A stretch of 64,000 nucleotides of DNA. Origin: Mycobacterium gastri (GTDB lineage: Bacteria > Actinomycetota > Actinomycetes > Mycobacteriales > Mycobacteriaceae). Below, one piece after another: positions 54,325-64,000 of the stretch (position 1 is the stretch's first letter; each line of letters opens with the position of its first letter). The position numbers and the translations under genes were made by a program. The DNA is taken from assembly GCF_002102175.1 (NCBI RefSeq), contig NZ_LQOX01000062.1, positions 1 through 64,000 of the forward strand, written 5' to 3'. Below the pieces are notes generated by a model, which was given only the letters and a program-made list of their open reading frames with translations, did no database searches and was not told where the DNA came from.

Positions 54325-55839
54325 TCAGTTGGCCGAGGCGGCGGCGTTGTCGGCCACGCAGGCGGGCTTGCGGCGCCGGCGCCGGCGCCGGGTGGCCCCG
54401 CCGTTCGCTGCGGGAGAGCTCGACGCGGAACCGGAACCCGGCTCTGCCGCGGCCTCATTCGCCGGGCTGGTGGCGGGATGCCCGGTGATCGGTTTGCCGC
54501 CGCGGGTGCGCTGCCGACGCCTCGCGCCGGAGCGAGCGGCTACCGACTGCCGGCCTTCCTGATCGGTGGCGCGGCGCTTGGGCTGCGATCCGCGCGGGGG
54601 ACCGACGGCGGCCGCGGCCTCAGCCGGGATGGACAGCTCGGCATACAAGTGCGGTGAGCTGGAGTAGGTTTCGGCGGGGTCGGGAGAGCCCAGCCCCAGT
54701 GCCTTGTCGATCATCGTCCAGCGGTCCAGCTCGTCCCAGTCCACGAGGGTGACCGCGACGCCGGTGCGTCCGGCCCGGCCGGTGCGCCCGATGCGGTGGA
54801 CGTACATCTTCTCGTCTTCGGGGCACTGGTAGTTGATGACGTGGGTGACGTCGTCGATGTCGATGCCGCGCGCGGCCACGTCCGTGGCGACCAGCACGTC
54901 GATCTCGCCCGCGCGGAAGGATTTGAGCGCCTTCTCGCGGGCCACCTGCCCGAGATCACCGTGCACGGCGCCCACCGCAAAACCGCGTTCGTTCAGCTCG
55001 TCGGCAACCTTCTGGGCGGTGCGCTTGGTGCGGGTGAAGACCATCGTCGCGCCGCGGTCCCGGGCCTGCAGAATCCGGCTGACCAGCTCCACCTTGTCCA
55101 GGGCGTGGGCGCGATAGACGAACTGCTCGGTGGTGTCGTGCACGGCCAGGGAGTGCGGTGCCTCGGCTCGGATATGTGTCGGCTGGACCATGAAGGTGCG
55201 GGCCAGGGTGATGATCGGGTCCGGCATGGTCGCCGAGAACAGCATCGATTGCCGCTCGGCCGGGATCTGCCGCAGGATGCGCTCGATGTCGGGTAGAAAG
55301 CCCAGGTCCAGCATCTCGTCGGCTTCGTCGAGCACCAGCACCGACAGTCCGCCCAGCTGCAGGTGGCCCTGCTGGGACAGGTCCAGCAGCCGGCCCGGGG
55401 TGCCCACGACGACGTCGGCGCCGGCGCGCAGCGCCTCGACCTGGGGCTCGTAGGCCCGCCCCCCGTAAATGGAAACCACCGCCAAGCGACGGGTTTCCTC
55501 GGCGGTGAGGTACTTGGCCGCGGTGGCGAGGTCATCGGTGACCTGCAGGCACAACTCGCGGGTGGGCACCACCACCAAGGCCCGGGGGGTGCCGGTGAGC
55601 GGCCGCACCGCGGTGTCGGAGGTGATGCGCTGCAGCAGTGGTACGCCGAACGCGAAGGTCTTGCCCATGCCGGTTCGCGCTTGGCCGATCACGTCATCGC
55701 CGGCCAGCGCCAACGGCAGGGTGAGTTCTTGGATGGCAAAGGGATGCTCAATGCCCTTTTCCCGCAGTGCGCGCACAATTTCGTCGCGGACTCCAAGTTG
55801 GGCAAAGCTGTGTTCGGTTGTGCTTTTGAGTGCGGTCAT
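54325..55839 (-). CDS. rhlE: DEAD-box RNA helicase RhlE
   Basis: 504 aa. Q motif FAIQELTLPLALAG, motif I ARTGMGKT, Ia PTRELCLQ, Ib TPGRLLDL, II DEAD (LDEADEMLD), III SAT, IV VFTRTK, V ATDVAARGID, VI HRIGRTGR. The basic, low-complexity C-terminus (RRRRRRRKP) binds RNA. It unwinds structured RNA during ribosome assembly or mRNA decay, often cold-inducible. Counterpart of Rv3211. ATG 55839 has a long 5' region (to 56096) shared with the divergent gene. Confidence 0.95.
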   Translation of the reverse strand: MTALKSTTEHSFAQLGVRDEIVRALREKGIEHPFAIQELTLPLALAGDDVIGQARTGMGKTFAFGVPLLQRITSDTAVRPLTGTPRALVVVPTRELCLQVTDDLATAAKYLTAEETRRLAVVSIYGGRAYEPQVEALRAGADVVVGTPGRLLDLSQQGHLQLGGLSVLVLDEADEMLDLGFLPDIERILRQIPAERQSMLFSATMPDPIITLARTFMVQPTHIRAEAPHSLAVHDTTEQFVYRAHALDKVELVSRILQARDRGATMVFTRTKRTAQKVADELNERGFAVGAVHGDLGQVAREKALKSFRAGEIDVLVATDVAARGIDIDDVTHVINYQCPEDEKMYVHRIGRTGRAGRTGVAVTLVDWDELDRWTMIDKALGLGSPDPAETYSSSPHLYAELSIPAEAAAAVGPPRGSQPKRRATDQEGRQSVAARSGARRRQRTRGGKPITGHPATSPANEAAAEPGSGSASSSPAANGGATRRRRRRRKPACVADNAAASAN

Positions 55840-56096
55840 TAGGGGGGTGAAGAGCCTTTCGGTGACGAGTATCGGTCTGGTGTCGGTACTTCTTTGTCGC
55901 GGTTCATCGCGCGCACGAGTTCCGACTCCGATATGTCGCCGAGAGGCCGGCCCGCTGCTCGATCTGGGCGGGCGCAGCTACGTGCACGCACATTTCCGGT
56001 AGCAGCAGCACAGATCCAGCCACTACCAAATCCCATGATAGCCGGTTGGCCAACTGCCACCGGTATGCGAGTGGTTCCGGCGACTAGAGTGTTGCC

Positions 56097-56792
56097 ATGA
56101 CTTCGCCCACATCCGCCGATCAGGTGGCCGATTCGACCAGGCCACGGTTACCGGCGGACCATCCCGGCGTCAACGAGTTGTTCGCGCTGCTGGCCTATGG
56201 CGAGGTGGCGGCCTTTTACCGGCTGACCGACGAGGCGCGGATGGCGCCGAATCTGCAAGGGCGGATCTCGATGGCCAGCATCGCGGCCGCCGAAATGGCT
56301 CACTACGAGCTCTTGCGCGACGCGTTGGAATGTCGGGGTGTCGACGTGGTGCCGGCGATATCGAAGTACGTGTCGGCACTGGAGAATTACCACCGGCTGA
56401 CGATGCCGAGTACCTGGCTGGAAGCCCTAGTGAAGACCTACGTCGGTGACGCGCTGGCCGCGGACTTGTACCTACAGATCGCCGACGCACTACCCGACGA
56501 GGTTGCCGACATAGTGCGGGCGGCATTGGCGGAGACCGGGCACTCCCAGTTCGTGGTCGCCGAGGTACGTGCGGCGGTCACCGCCAGCGGCAAACAGCGC
56601 AGCCGGCTTGCGCTGTGGTCACGCCGACTGCTGGGCGAGGCAATCACGCAAGCTCAACTATTGCTGGCCGACCACGACGAGCTAGTCGACTTGGTGGTAG
56701 CGGGCTCCGGTGGCCTGGGCCAGCTCAGCGCCTTCTTCGAGCGTCTGCAGCAGACACACGACCAACGGATGCGCGAACTCGGTCTGGCCTGA
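56097..56792 (+). CDS. Ferritin-like-fold protein (Rv3210c family)
   Basis: 231 aa, all helical. Ferritin-like spacing of acidic/His residues: LAYGEVAAFYRLTDEA, AAAEMAHYELLRDALE, DALAADLYLQIAD, ALAETGHSQFVVAEV, which resembles MiaE-like diiron hydroxylases with Glu...ExxH repeats. Whether the metal site is intact is not certain. Start ATG 56097. Position between rhlE and Rv3209 is conserved. Confidence 0.9.
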   Translation: MTSPTSADQVADSTRPRLPADHPGVNELFALLAYGEVAAFYRLTDEARMAPNLQGRISMASIAAAEMAHYELLRDALECRGVDVVPAISKYVSALENYHRLTMPSTWLEALVKTYVGDALAADLYLQIADALPDEVADIVRAALAETGHSQFVVAEVRAAVTASGKQRSRLALWSRRLLGEAITQAQLLLADHDELVDLVVAGSGGLGQLSAFFERLQQTHDQRMRELGLA

Positions 56793-56798
56793 CCGCTA

Positions 56799-57569
56799 TC
56801 AGCGGGTGCACGTCGCCAGGATTGAGTTGGTGGTCGAGGCCACGACCGGCTGACCCTGGGCATTGACGATCACGCAGTTGAGACGACTGTAGATGCTGGT
56901 CGCGACCACCGACTCGGTCTGCACGCCGGGGTTCAACACCACCATCTTCGTCCACGGCAGCGCCACATTGAACTCGGTGACGGGAAAGCCCCGCTCGTCG
57001 GTGTAGACGACGTTGACGATGTCGAGGAGCTGCTTGGTCCCGGTCACGCTGTAGAAGACGGCACGGGGACTCAGCGCCGCCGACGGTGGGGTGCCCGGCT
57101 GCGGCGGCGCGGCGGTCGGGATTCGGGTCGGCGCAGCGCTGGGAATCGTCACCGTGGTGACGGTCTCGGGGGCCAATTGCGGCGCCGACGTGCCGGGCCG
57201 TGCGCTTGTGCTCGGCGGCGGACTCGGTGACGTGCTGGGTGGGGCCGTCGTCCGTGGCGTGGTGGAAACCACCGTCCGCGGCGTCGGCGCCCCCACCGTC
57301 GCTTTTGTCGTGGCGCTGTCGCCGCTGTTGATGATGACTGCGGTCGCGACGGCGCCGAGCGCCACCACCGCGCCGAGGATTGCGGCGACGGGGCGCCACC
57401 GACTCTCGGTCGACCAGACCAGCTCGCCGTAGCCGTCGTCCTCGTAGCCGGAGTCGTCGGAGCCGCAGTCGTCGGCGGCTTGGGTGTCATAACCGTCGTC
57501 ATCCAGGTAGCCCCGGACGTCGCGGGAGTCTCGAGAGTCTCGCGAGTCCTGGTACAGGGTGTGGTACAT
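56799..57569 (-). CDS. Membrane-anchored Thr/Pro-rich protein with MmpS-like domain (Rv3209-like)
   Basis: 256 aa. An acidic cytoplasmic N-terminus with a tandem SRD repeat (DSRDSRDSRD), one helix (AAILGAVVALGAVATAVII), a Thr/Pro/Ser linker (about 95-160), then an MmpS-like beta domain with conserved Cys (VFYSVTGTKQLLDIVNVVYTD, FNVALPWTK, SIYSRLNCVIVN, TTNSILATCTR). MmpS proteins assist MmpL lipid exporters, but no mmpL is nearby. It is convergent with the ferritin-like gene. Confidence 0.9.
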   Translation of the reverse strand: MYHTLYQDSRDSRDSRDVRGYLDDDGYDTQAADDCGSDDSGYEDDGYGELVWSTESRWRPVAAILGAVVALGAVATAVIINSGDSATTKATVGAPTPRTVVSTTPRTTAPPSTSPSPPPSTSARPGTSAPQLAPETVTTVTIPSAAPTRIPTAAPPQPGTPPSAALSPRAVFYSVTGTKQLLDIVNVVYTDERGFPVTEFNVALPWTKMVVLNPGVQTESVVATSIYSRLNCVIVNAQGQPVVASTTNSILATCTR

Positions 57570-57752
57570 GTTGCTGATGGGCTGATGTTATCGACGCCCA
57601 CGATGACGGTCCGGTGCCAGTTGGCGTGTCGGGCCGAGTTAGACCCAATCGTGATGATGGCGCTACGGGCTGGGGGTACGGTCGGCGCCGGCGGCGTCTA
57701 CTAGCCTGCTGCTGAAACGCCTGCGACTTCAATACCAACGGAAGGGGCCCCC

Positions 57753-58684
<932 letters not shown>

Positions 58685-58872
58685 TCAATCTGATCGTGCT
58701 GATTCGCGGGCAACTTGCCATCCCCGCGCCCGCACGGTGTATCGCAAGACATTACTACCCGAGGCGCCCGCCGATCCGAACAGACATTGTCGACGCTGGT
58801 TGAAGGGCTCCGGCCGGCGTATTCGGGCGCGCCAGGGGTGGCAGTCACGGCCGACTGTGCCATCCTGGGGAA

Positions 58873-59907
58873 ATGACGTCCACCCGCCCGCCGGGCAGCA
58901 CCGCTCGGGTGCCGGTGCTGCGCGAGCCGTGGCGTGAACCGCTGCGGGCCCAGCGTGACCCGCTCGGGCAGGCCGCCGGACGGCCGCGCGTTGACCGCGA
59001 CAGGCCGCGCCGATGGCGCAAACAAACCTGGCTGGGGCGGTTCGTGTCGACCTATGGCTGGCGCGCGTATGCGCTGCCGATCCTGATGGTGCTCACCGCG
59101 GTGGTGGTGTATCAGACGGTGACGGGGACGACGTCACCCAGGTCGGCGGTGGCCGCCACCATTCATGACCCGCCCTCCATCGGTTCGGTGGGGACGGCGA
59201 TCATCGACACGCCGCCTCGCGGTCTGGCCGCATTCGATGCCAACCTGCCGGCCGGAACACTGCCCGATGGTGGCCCCTTCACCGAAGTGGGCGAAAAGTC
59301 TTGGCGCATGGTTCCTGGTACCACGCCGCAGGTGGGGCAGGGTACGGCAAAGGTCTTCAAGTACACCGTCGAGATCGAGAACGGGTTGGACCCGACGATG
59401 TACGGCGGCGACAACGCGTTCGCCCAGATGATTGACCAGACGCTGGCCAATCCCAAAGGCTGGACCCACGATCCGCAATTTGCGTTCGTCCGGATCGGCG
59501 CAACCGACAAGGGAAAGCCCGACTTCCGCATTTCGCTGGTGTCACCGCTGACGGTGCGTGAAGGGTGCGGTTACGAGTTCCGGCTCGAGACCTCCTGTTA
59601 CAACCCGTCTTTCGGAGCGGACCGGCAAGCGCGCGTCTTCATCAACGAGGCACGCTGGGTGCGCGGAGCCGTGCCGTTCGAAGGCGATGTCGGGTCCTAC
59701 CGGCAGTACGTGATCAACCACGAGGTCGGTCACGCCATCGGGTACCTGCGTCACGAGCCGTGTGACAAGCAGGGTGGACTGGCGCCGGTGATGATGCAGC
59801 AGACGTTCTCCACGTCCGACGACGATGCCGCCAAGTTCGACCCGGAGTGGGTGAAGGCGGACGGTAAGACTTGCCGATTCAATCCCTGGCCGTACCCGAT
59901 CGCCTGA
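58873..59907 (+). CDS. DUF3152 membrane-anchored metalloprotease-like protein (Rv3207c)
   Basis: 344 aa. A basic cytoplasmic start (RPPGSTARVPVLREPW, RDRPRRWRKQTWLGRF), one helix (YALPILMVLTAVVVYQTV), then an extracytoplasmic domain with the zincin motif INHEVGHAIGYLRHEPC (HExxH and a third His) and paired Cys residues (CGYEFRLETSC, EPC, TCRF). Probable zinc protease acting in the envelope; substrate unknown. Start ATG 58873. Confidence 0.92.
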   Translation: MTSTRPPGSTARVPVLREPWREPLRAQRDPLGQAAGRPRVDRDRPRRWRKQTWLGRFVSTYGWRAYALPILMVLTAVVVYQTVTGTTSPRSAVAATIHDPPSIGSVGTAIIDTPPRGLAAFDANLPAGTLPDGGPFTEVGEKSWRMVPGTTPQVGQGTAKVFKYTVEIENGLDPTMYGGDNAFAQMIDQTLANPKGWTHDPQFAFVRIGATDKGKPDFRISLVSPLTVREGCGYEFRLETSCYNPSFGADRQARVFINEARWVRGAVPFEGDVGSYRQYVINHEVGHAIGYLRHEPCDKQGGLAPVMMQQTFSTSDDDAAKFDPEWVKADGKTCRFNPWPYPIA

Positions 59908-60103
59908 CCGGGGGCCCGGCGCTGGCGCTGCAAGCTCGACGTTCGAACGGCCCGTGCAGCGGGACGATGACGTCGACCCCGGGAAACAACACCGCCGGTC
60001 CAGGTGTTGATCTCATTGCCGTCGATTCGGACAGCTGCTGTGATGGGTCATAGACAGTGCCCTGACAGTGCCCTGATAACCGCCTGCACAGAGGAGATGT
60101 TCG

Positions 60104-61291
60104 GTGTCGACATCCCAGATATCACTGCCGCCCCTAGTTGAGCCCGCACCAGCGCTGAGCCGTGAAGAGGTGGCCCGTTACAGTCGCCATCTCATCATCC
60201 CCGACCTGGGTGTCGACGGGCAGAAGAGACTCAAGAACGCTCGGGTGCTGGTAATCGGGGCCGGCGGCCTCGGCTCACCGACGCTGCTTTATCTGGCTGC
60301 CGCAGGTGTTGGCACCATCGGCATCATCGACTTCGACGTCGTCGACGAGTCCAATCTGCAGCGCCAGATCATTCATGGTGTCGCCGACATAGGACGGTCC
60401 AAAGCCCAGTCGGCACGTGACTCGATCATCGCGATCAATCCGTTGATCGACGTGCGACTGCACGAGTACCGGCTGGAGCCCGCCAACGCCGTAGAGCTGT
60501 TCCGGCAATACGACCTGATCCTGGACGGCACCGACAACTTTGCCACCCGGTATCTGGTCAACGACGCCGCGATCCTGGCCGGCAAACCGTACGTATGGGG
60601 TTCCATCTACCGCTTCGAGGGCCAGGTGTCGGTGTTCTGGGAGGACGCGCCCAACGGGCTGGGGCTCAACTACCGCGACCTGTACCCGGAGCCACCGCCG
60701 TCCGGCATGGTGCCCTCCTGCGCTGAAGGCGGCGTGCTGGGCATCATCTGCGCCTCGATCGCGTCGGTGATGGGCACCGAAGCGATCAAGCTGATCACCG
60801 GGCTCGGTGAGACACTGTTGGGCCGGTTGATGATCTACGACGCGCTGGAGATGACCTACCGCACGATCAGGATCCGCAAGGACCCGTCGACGCCCAAGAT
60901 CACCGAGCTGGTCGATTACGAACGGTTCTGCGGCGTGGTGTCCGACGATGCCGCTCACGCGGTCAGCGGATCGACGATCACCCCGCGGGAATTGCGCGCG
61001 CTGATGGATTCCGGCAAGAAGCTGGCGCTGATCGACGTCCGCGAGCCCGTGGAGTGGGACATCGTGCACATCGATGGAGCGACACTGATTCCGCAGTCAT
61101 CCATCAAGTCGGGTGAGGGTCTGGCCAAGCTGCCCCAGGACCGGATGCCGGTGCTCTACTGCAAAACGGGTGTGCGTTCCGCCGAGGCGTTGGCCGCGCT
61201 GAAGAAGGCGGGTTTCTCCGATGCGGTCCACTTGCAGGGCGGGATCGTGGCGTGGGCCAGGCAAATGCAGCCCGACATGGTGATGTACTGA
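60104..61291 (+). CDS. moeZ: Adenylyltransferase/sulfurtransferase MoeZ (MoeB1)
   Basis: 395 aa from GTG 60104 (GAGGAGATG upstream). The N-terminal E1-like ThiF domain adenylates the C-terminus of ubiquitin-like sulfur carriers: GAGGLGSPTLLYLAAAGVG, DFDVVDESNLQRQ, DGTDNFATRYLVND. The C-terminal rhodanese domain has the persulfide Cys353 in LYCKTGVRSAE. In M. tuberculosis it charges CysO and MoaD2 with sulfur for cysteine and molybdopterin synthesis. Counterpart of Rv3206c. Confidence 0.95.
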   Translation: MSTSQISLPPLVEPAPALSREEVARYSRHLIIPDLGVDGQKRLKNARVLVIGAGGLGSPTLLYLAAAGVGTIGIIDFDVVDESNLQRQIIHGVADIGRSKAQSARDSIIAINPLIDVRLHEYRLEPANAVELFRQYDLILDGTDNFATRYLVNDAAILAGKPYVWGSIYRFEGQVSVFWEDAPNGLGLNYRDLYPEPPPSGMVPSCAEGGVLGIICASIASVMGTEAIKLITGLGETLLGRLMIYDALEMTYRTIRIRKDPSTPKITELVDYERFCGVVSDDAAHAVSGSTITPRELRALMDSGKKLALIDVREPVEWDIVHIDGATLIPQSSIKSGEGLAKLPQDRMPVLYCKTGVRSAEALAALKKAGFSDAVHLQGGIVAWARQMQPDMVMY

Positions 61292-61300
61292 GCCGGATAC

Positions 61301-61322
61301 CGGCCGTCGGTCCAGACGGCCG
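61301..61322. terminator. Hairpin after moeZ
   Basis: CGGCCGTC (61301-61308), six-base loop, GACGGCCG (61315-61322): a perfect 8-bp GC stem ten bases after the moeZ stop, no T tail. Probable mycobacterial-type terminator. Confidence 0.65.
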
Positions 61323-61396
61323 CTCGTGAGCCGTATTTGTCGGGCTCCTCAGCGGGTCGTGTCGACCCGCATCATCACCCGACTAGGCTGACCCGT

Positions 61397-62251
61397 GTGA
61401 GTGTCGAGCCACCGCCCGAGCACGTACTGGCGGCGTTTGGTTTGACCGGTGTGCAGCCCGCCTCGCTGGGTTCCAGCTGGGAAGGCGGCTGGCGGTGCGG
61501 CGAAGTGGTGTTGTCCATGGTGGCCGACCACGCCCGCGCGGCTTGGTCGGCACGGGTGCGCGAAACCTTGTTTGTGGACGGGGTCCGGTTGGCCCGGCCG
61601 GTTCGCTCGACCGACGGCCGGTATGTGGTTTCCGGCTGGCGGGCAGACACTTTCGTCGCCGGGACTCCGGAGCCCCGCCACGATGAAGTCGTCTCGGCGG
61701 CGGTACGCCTGCATGAGGCCACCAGCAAGCTGGAACGGCCACGCTTCCTGACCCAGGGCCCCACGACACCGTGGGCGGAAGTCGACGTCTTCATCGCCGC
61801 CGACCGCGCGGCATGGGAGGAGCGGCCGCTGCAGTCCATTCCGCCCGGTGCCCCCTCGTCCTCGCCGACGGCGGATGCCGAGCGATCGATTGATCTGATC
61901 AATCAGCTTGCCACGCTGCGCAAGCCGACCAGGAGCCCCAACCAGGTGGTTCACGGGGATCTTTACGGCACAGTGCTTTTCGTGGGAGCAGCGGCACCCG
62001 GGATCACCGACATCACGCCGTACTGGCGGCCCGCGTCGTGGGCGGCCGGGGTGGTCGTCGTCGATGCGCTGTCGTGGGGAGAGGCCGACGATGGACTCAT
62101 CGAGCGGTGGAGCGCGCTACCGGAGTGGCCACAGATGTTATTGCGCGCGTTGATGTTTCGGCTGTCAGTGCATGCGCTGCACCCGCGTTCCACAGCCGAG
62201 GCGTTTCCCGGTCTGGCGCGCACCGCGGCGCTGGTGCGGCTAATGCTCTGA
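61397..62251 (+). CDS. Aminoglycoside phosphotransferase-like protein (TIGR02569 type, Rv3205c)
   Basis: 284 aa from GTG 61397 (MSVEPPPEHVLAAFG). Kinase-like remnants: the catalytic loop position reads VVHGDLYGTVLFVG, in which the Asn after HGD is replaced, and the DFG-like place reads ITDITPYWRPASWAAGVVVVDAL. The family is confined to actinobacteria. It may be a degenerate kinase. The 3' end overlaps the convergent ATL gene by 12 bases. Confidence 0.88.
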   Translation: MSVEPPPEHVLAAFGLTGVQPASLGSSWEGGWRCGEVVLSMVADHARAAWSARVRETLFVDGVRLARPVRSTDGRYVVSGWRADTFVAGTPEPRHDEVVSAAVRLHEATSKLERPRFLTQGPTTPWAEVDVFIAADRAAWEERPLQSIPPGAPSSSPTADAERSIDLINQLATLRKPTRSPNQVVHGDLYGTVLFVGAAAPGITDITPYWRPASWAAGVVVVDALSWGEADDGLIERWSALPEWPQMLLRALMFRLSVHALHPRSTAEAFPGLARTAALVRLML

Positions 62252-62557
62252 CAGCCGTGGTGGGAACTCATAACGCACCTGGCCCAGCGGGATCCTGCCG
62301 TCGGTGCTGAGCACACCTTCGGCACGTAACAGCTCCAATTGCCGCGTGGTCAAATGCCGCGCCGGGCGTCCGGAGGCGGTGATCACCCGGTGCCAGGGCA
62401 AATCCGCGGAGTCGGTCCGCATGATCCAGCCGACGATGCGCGGACTGGAAAGTCCAGCCACCGAAGCGATGTCACCGTAGGTCGCGACCCTGCCGGGCGG
62501 TATGGCGGCAACCAGCGCGCGCACCCGCTCGATCTGCTCGTCGGTCACCGGTGCCAT
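62240..62557 (-). CDS. Alkyltransferase-like protein (ATL, MGMT family without Cys)
   Basis: 105 aa. MGMT DNA-binding HTH (IPPGRVATYGDIASVAGL) and arginine finger region (SPRIVGWIMR), but the active site expected as PCHRV reads PWHRV. The catalytic Cys is therefore Trp, as in ATL proteins that bind O6-alkylguanine and recruit nucleotide excision repair instead of dealkylating. Counterpart of Rv3204. ATG 62557 overlaps lipV by 13 bases; GTG 62548 is an alternative. Confidence 0.92.
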   Translation of the reverse strand: MAPVTDEQIERVRALVAAIPPGRVATYGDIASVAGLSSPRIVGWIMRTDSADLPWHRVITASGRPARHLTTRQLELLRAEGVLSTDGRIPLGQVRYEFPPRLSEH

Positions 62558-63345
62558 GGCGATGGCGTTGCTAGGTGTTGCCGGATCAGCGCGGCAACCT
62601 CGGCGGGCTTGGCTTGAGGCACCATGTGTCCACAGTCGAATTCGTGTAGCACAAGATCGGCTCCCAGCTGTTGACCGAGGGCGGCGACGAACTCGTCGCT
62701 GACATACCGCGGATCCGCCCGCCCCGCCCGCACCAGCGTGGTCGGGGTTCCGGCTGGAGGCAGCCCGATGTCCCGAGCGAGCTCGCTCCAATAACACACC
62801 ATTGCCGGCAGACTCATTCGCCAGCTATACCGTCCGCTCGGCAACGCGACGAGGTGCTCTGCGAGTTCGGCGTCGAGCACGGCGGGGTCCACATCGGCCC
62901 AGGCTCCCGTCGCCTTCTCCGCGCGCGCCGCTGCCGGGTGGGGGTAATCGGGGAACGCCACCATCGCATCGACCACCTCGCGTACCCGCGACCCATCCAG
63001 GCCGGCCGCCGGATCGAGCAACACCAGCGCTGCCACCAGATCCGGACGTGCGGCGGACAGCTGCAACGCGACCGCACCGCCGAACGAGTGCCCGACCACG
63101 ACAACCGGTCCGTCGGACTGTTCATCGACCACTGCGGCCAGCGCCGACACATTGGCGTCGATGGTCCACGGGGCTACCCACGATGACCTGCCGTGACCCA
63201 GCAGATCAGGAGCAGCGATGGTGGCTTCGGGCAAGCAATTAGCCAAGAGTTCCCAGCACTGCCCATGCTCGGTGACTCCATGGATCGTCAGCACCTGGAC
63301 AGGGCCCGACGGACCGTAACGGTGGACGTGGAGGTCGGCAGTCAC
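62545..63345 (-). CDS. lipV: Alpha/beta hydrolase, lipase LipV
   Basis: 266 aa from GTG 63345. Oxyanion IHGVTEHGQCW, DLLGHGRS, nucleophile elbow GHSFGGAVALQL, and the His in FDCGHMVPQAKP. Somewhat longer than the 224 aa I remember for Rv3203, because of its N-terminus. Active on short acyl esters in M. tuberculosis. It is coupled to the ATL gene. Confidence 0.92.
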   Translation of the reverse strand: MTADLHVHRYGPSGPVQVLTIHGVTEHGQCWELLANCLPEATIAAPDLLGHGRSSWVAPWTIDANVSALAAVVDEQSDGPVVVVGHSFGGAVALQLSAARPDLVAALVLLDPAAGLDGSRVREVVDAMVAFPDYPHPAAARAEKATGAWADVDPAVLDAELAEHLVALPSGRYSWRMSLPAMVCYWSELARDIGLPPAGTPTTLVRAGRADPRYVSDEFVAALGQQLGADLVLHEFDCGHMVPQAKPAEVAALIRQHLATPSPWHR

Positions 63346-63406
63346 GTGTCGATGGTGCCAGGCCGGATCACTGCGGGCCGTCGAAGGGCGCCTGGCGCGA
63401 TGGCGA

Positions 63407-63613
63407 TCAGCGGTCGAGGTCCGCGTCGTCGTCCGATACCGGAACAACGTAAGCCTGATCGATCACGTCGGCTTCGTTGGCTTCGCGATCCGCGGCATCG
63501 CTCAGGTAGGCGGTGTCCAACCCCGCTTCGTCGAAATCAACGGTACGGCGCTGCTCGGCCGCGTCCGCTTCGGGAATCTGATCCTGCGGACCCACTCCGT
63601 CGGCATTGCCCAT
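63407..63613 (-). CDS. Small acidic protein, 68 aa
   Basis: ATG 63613 with CAGGAG eight bases upstream. The sequence is hydrophilic and very acidic (IPEADAAEQRRTVDFDEAGLDTAYLSDAADREANEADVIDQA in parts), ends VPVSDDDADLDR, with no Cys or membrane segment. Similar short proteins are widespread in mycobacteria, in my recollection, without a known role. It is the first gene upstream of lipV on the same strand. Confidence 0.75.
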   Translation of the reverse strand: MGNADGVGPQDQIPEADAAEQRRTVDFDEAGLDTAYLSDAADREANEADVIDQAYVVPVSDDDADLDR

Positions 63614-64000
63614 AATCGATACTCCTGCTGTAGCTCTTCGGCTGCTGGCCGGCCTCCTTGGCCTGCAGTCCGGCGGTGTCGCGCTGCCACTGCGTATTGG
63701 CGGCTTCTCGCTGGGTTTTGCAGAACTTCCCGATCAACCATTCGCAGCAGTGGCGACCAGTTATCTGCGACCAGTTATCTGCATTGTGCCACCCGCTCGC
63801 CGGTTTGCTGTGGTGCCCCATCGCTTCGGGCCGTCGCGGTCCCGGGCCGCTCAGTGGTGGCGGCCCGCTGCGGTGAAGTTCGCCATCGCTGAAACACGGT
63901 GTGCGCCAGCAGGATCGAGAACAGCTGCGCTACTGGATCGCCAAAAAATTTCGGTGGTCATGCTTGCGCGCAGCCAGTCGAGGTGGTAGATAGAACCTAT
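63614..64000. other. Window end, no gene recognised
   Basis: No conserved frame. A perfect 14-bp tandem duplication, GCGACCAGTTATCT, lies at 63753-63766 and 63767-63780. In M. tuberculosis the next gene would be adnA (Rv3202c), which must lie beyond the window or be displaced. Confidence 0.5.

Noticed and set aside
63614..63962. Short frames at the right end as a new gene
   Set aside because: No start signal, domain or codon bias; a tandem duplication interrupts them.

Overview
The window is a stretch of chromosome from a slow-growing Mycobacterium outside the M. tuberculosis complex. The evidence is high GC, a PE_PGRS gene, actinobacteria-only families (WhiB1, LpqB, RshA, ribosomal protein bL37) and a gene order that follows, in inverted orientation, the M. 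tuberculosis segment from tmk (Rv3247c) to lipV (Rv3203). Rv numbers and homologue sequences quoted here are from memory; no database was searched. Species cannot be fixed from the sequence alone.

Layout. 0-7 kb: end of a PE_PGRS gene (minus), then tmk and the mtrA-mtrB-lpqB-Rv3243c-like block. 7-11 kb: accessory island with a Pro/Val-repeat secreted protein, a possible CxxC micro-protein, an alpha/beta hydrolase, an IS21 istB fossil and an L,D-transpeptidase. 11-15.7 kb: core comF-like gene, ribosome hibernation factor and secA1. 15.7-23.3 kb: accessory block with a Baeyer-Villiger-type monooxygenase plus hydrolase and a divergent PucR regulator, an unknown gene with a disturbed N-terminus, a transposon-associated Zn-ribbon/HTH gene, a double HD-GYP/LuxR regulator and an mddA-like fossil. 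23.4-28.7 kb: K+/H+ antiporter pair, Rv3235 family, an unsplit WS/DGAT-like gene, ppk2 and Rv3231c.

28.8-30.7 kb: an inserted three-gene operon that reads as a thiocyanate hydrolase locus: a fused beta-alpha subunit, a gamma subunit with a variant metal motif (VCALCSC) and a P15K-like cobalt chaperone. 30.9-33.5 kb: the Rv3230c reductase and desA3 desaturase, each preceded by a 31-bp inverted repeat of the same geometry. 33.5-37.1 kb: HxlR regulator, rsgA, aroA, SRAP protein. 37.1-43.4 kb: a broken PucR gene, a 35-aa membrane peptide, an intact PucR gene divergent from a fadD-phaC-phaZ-like operon (polyhydroxyalkanoate or acyl-polyester metabolism), then a strong bidirectional hairpin. 43.5-63.6 kb: almost pure core order: SDR, sigH-rshA behind a SigH-type promoter, 24-aa ribosomal protein bL37, TB7.3, pdtaS, whiB1 with a CRP site, Rv3218, Rv3217c, a GNAT gene, entC, gpm2, ParA-like, Rv3212, rhlE, Rv3210c, Rv3209, TB9.4, fasR, Rv3207c, moeZ, Rv3205c, an alkyltransferase-like gene, lipV and a small acidic protein.

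The core genes cover envelope homeostasis (MtrAB-LpqB, SecA1), redox and heat stress (SigH-RshA, WhiB1, PdtaS) and lipid metabolism (DesA3, FasR, WS/DGAT). The accessory insertions add small-molecule catabolism (thiocyanate, ketones/esters, PHA). Several of them carry their own regulators and lie beside fossils, which suggests repeated insertion and decay at the same joints.
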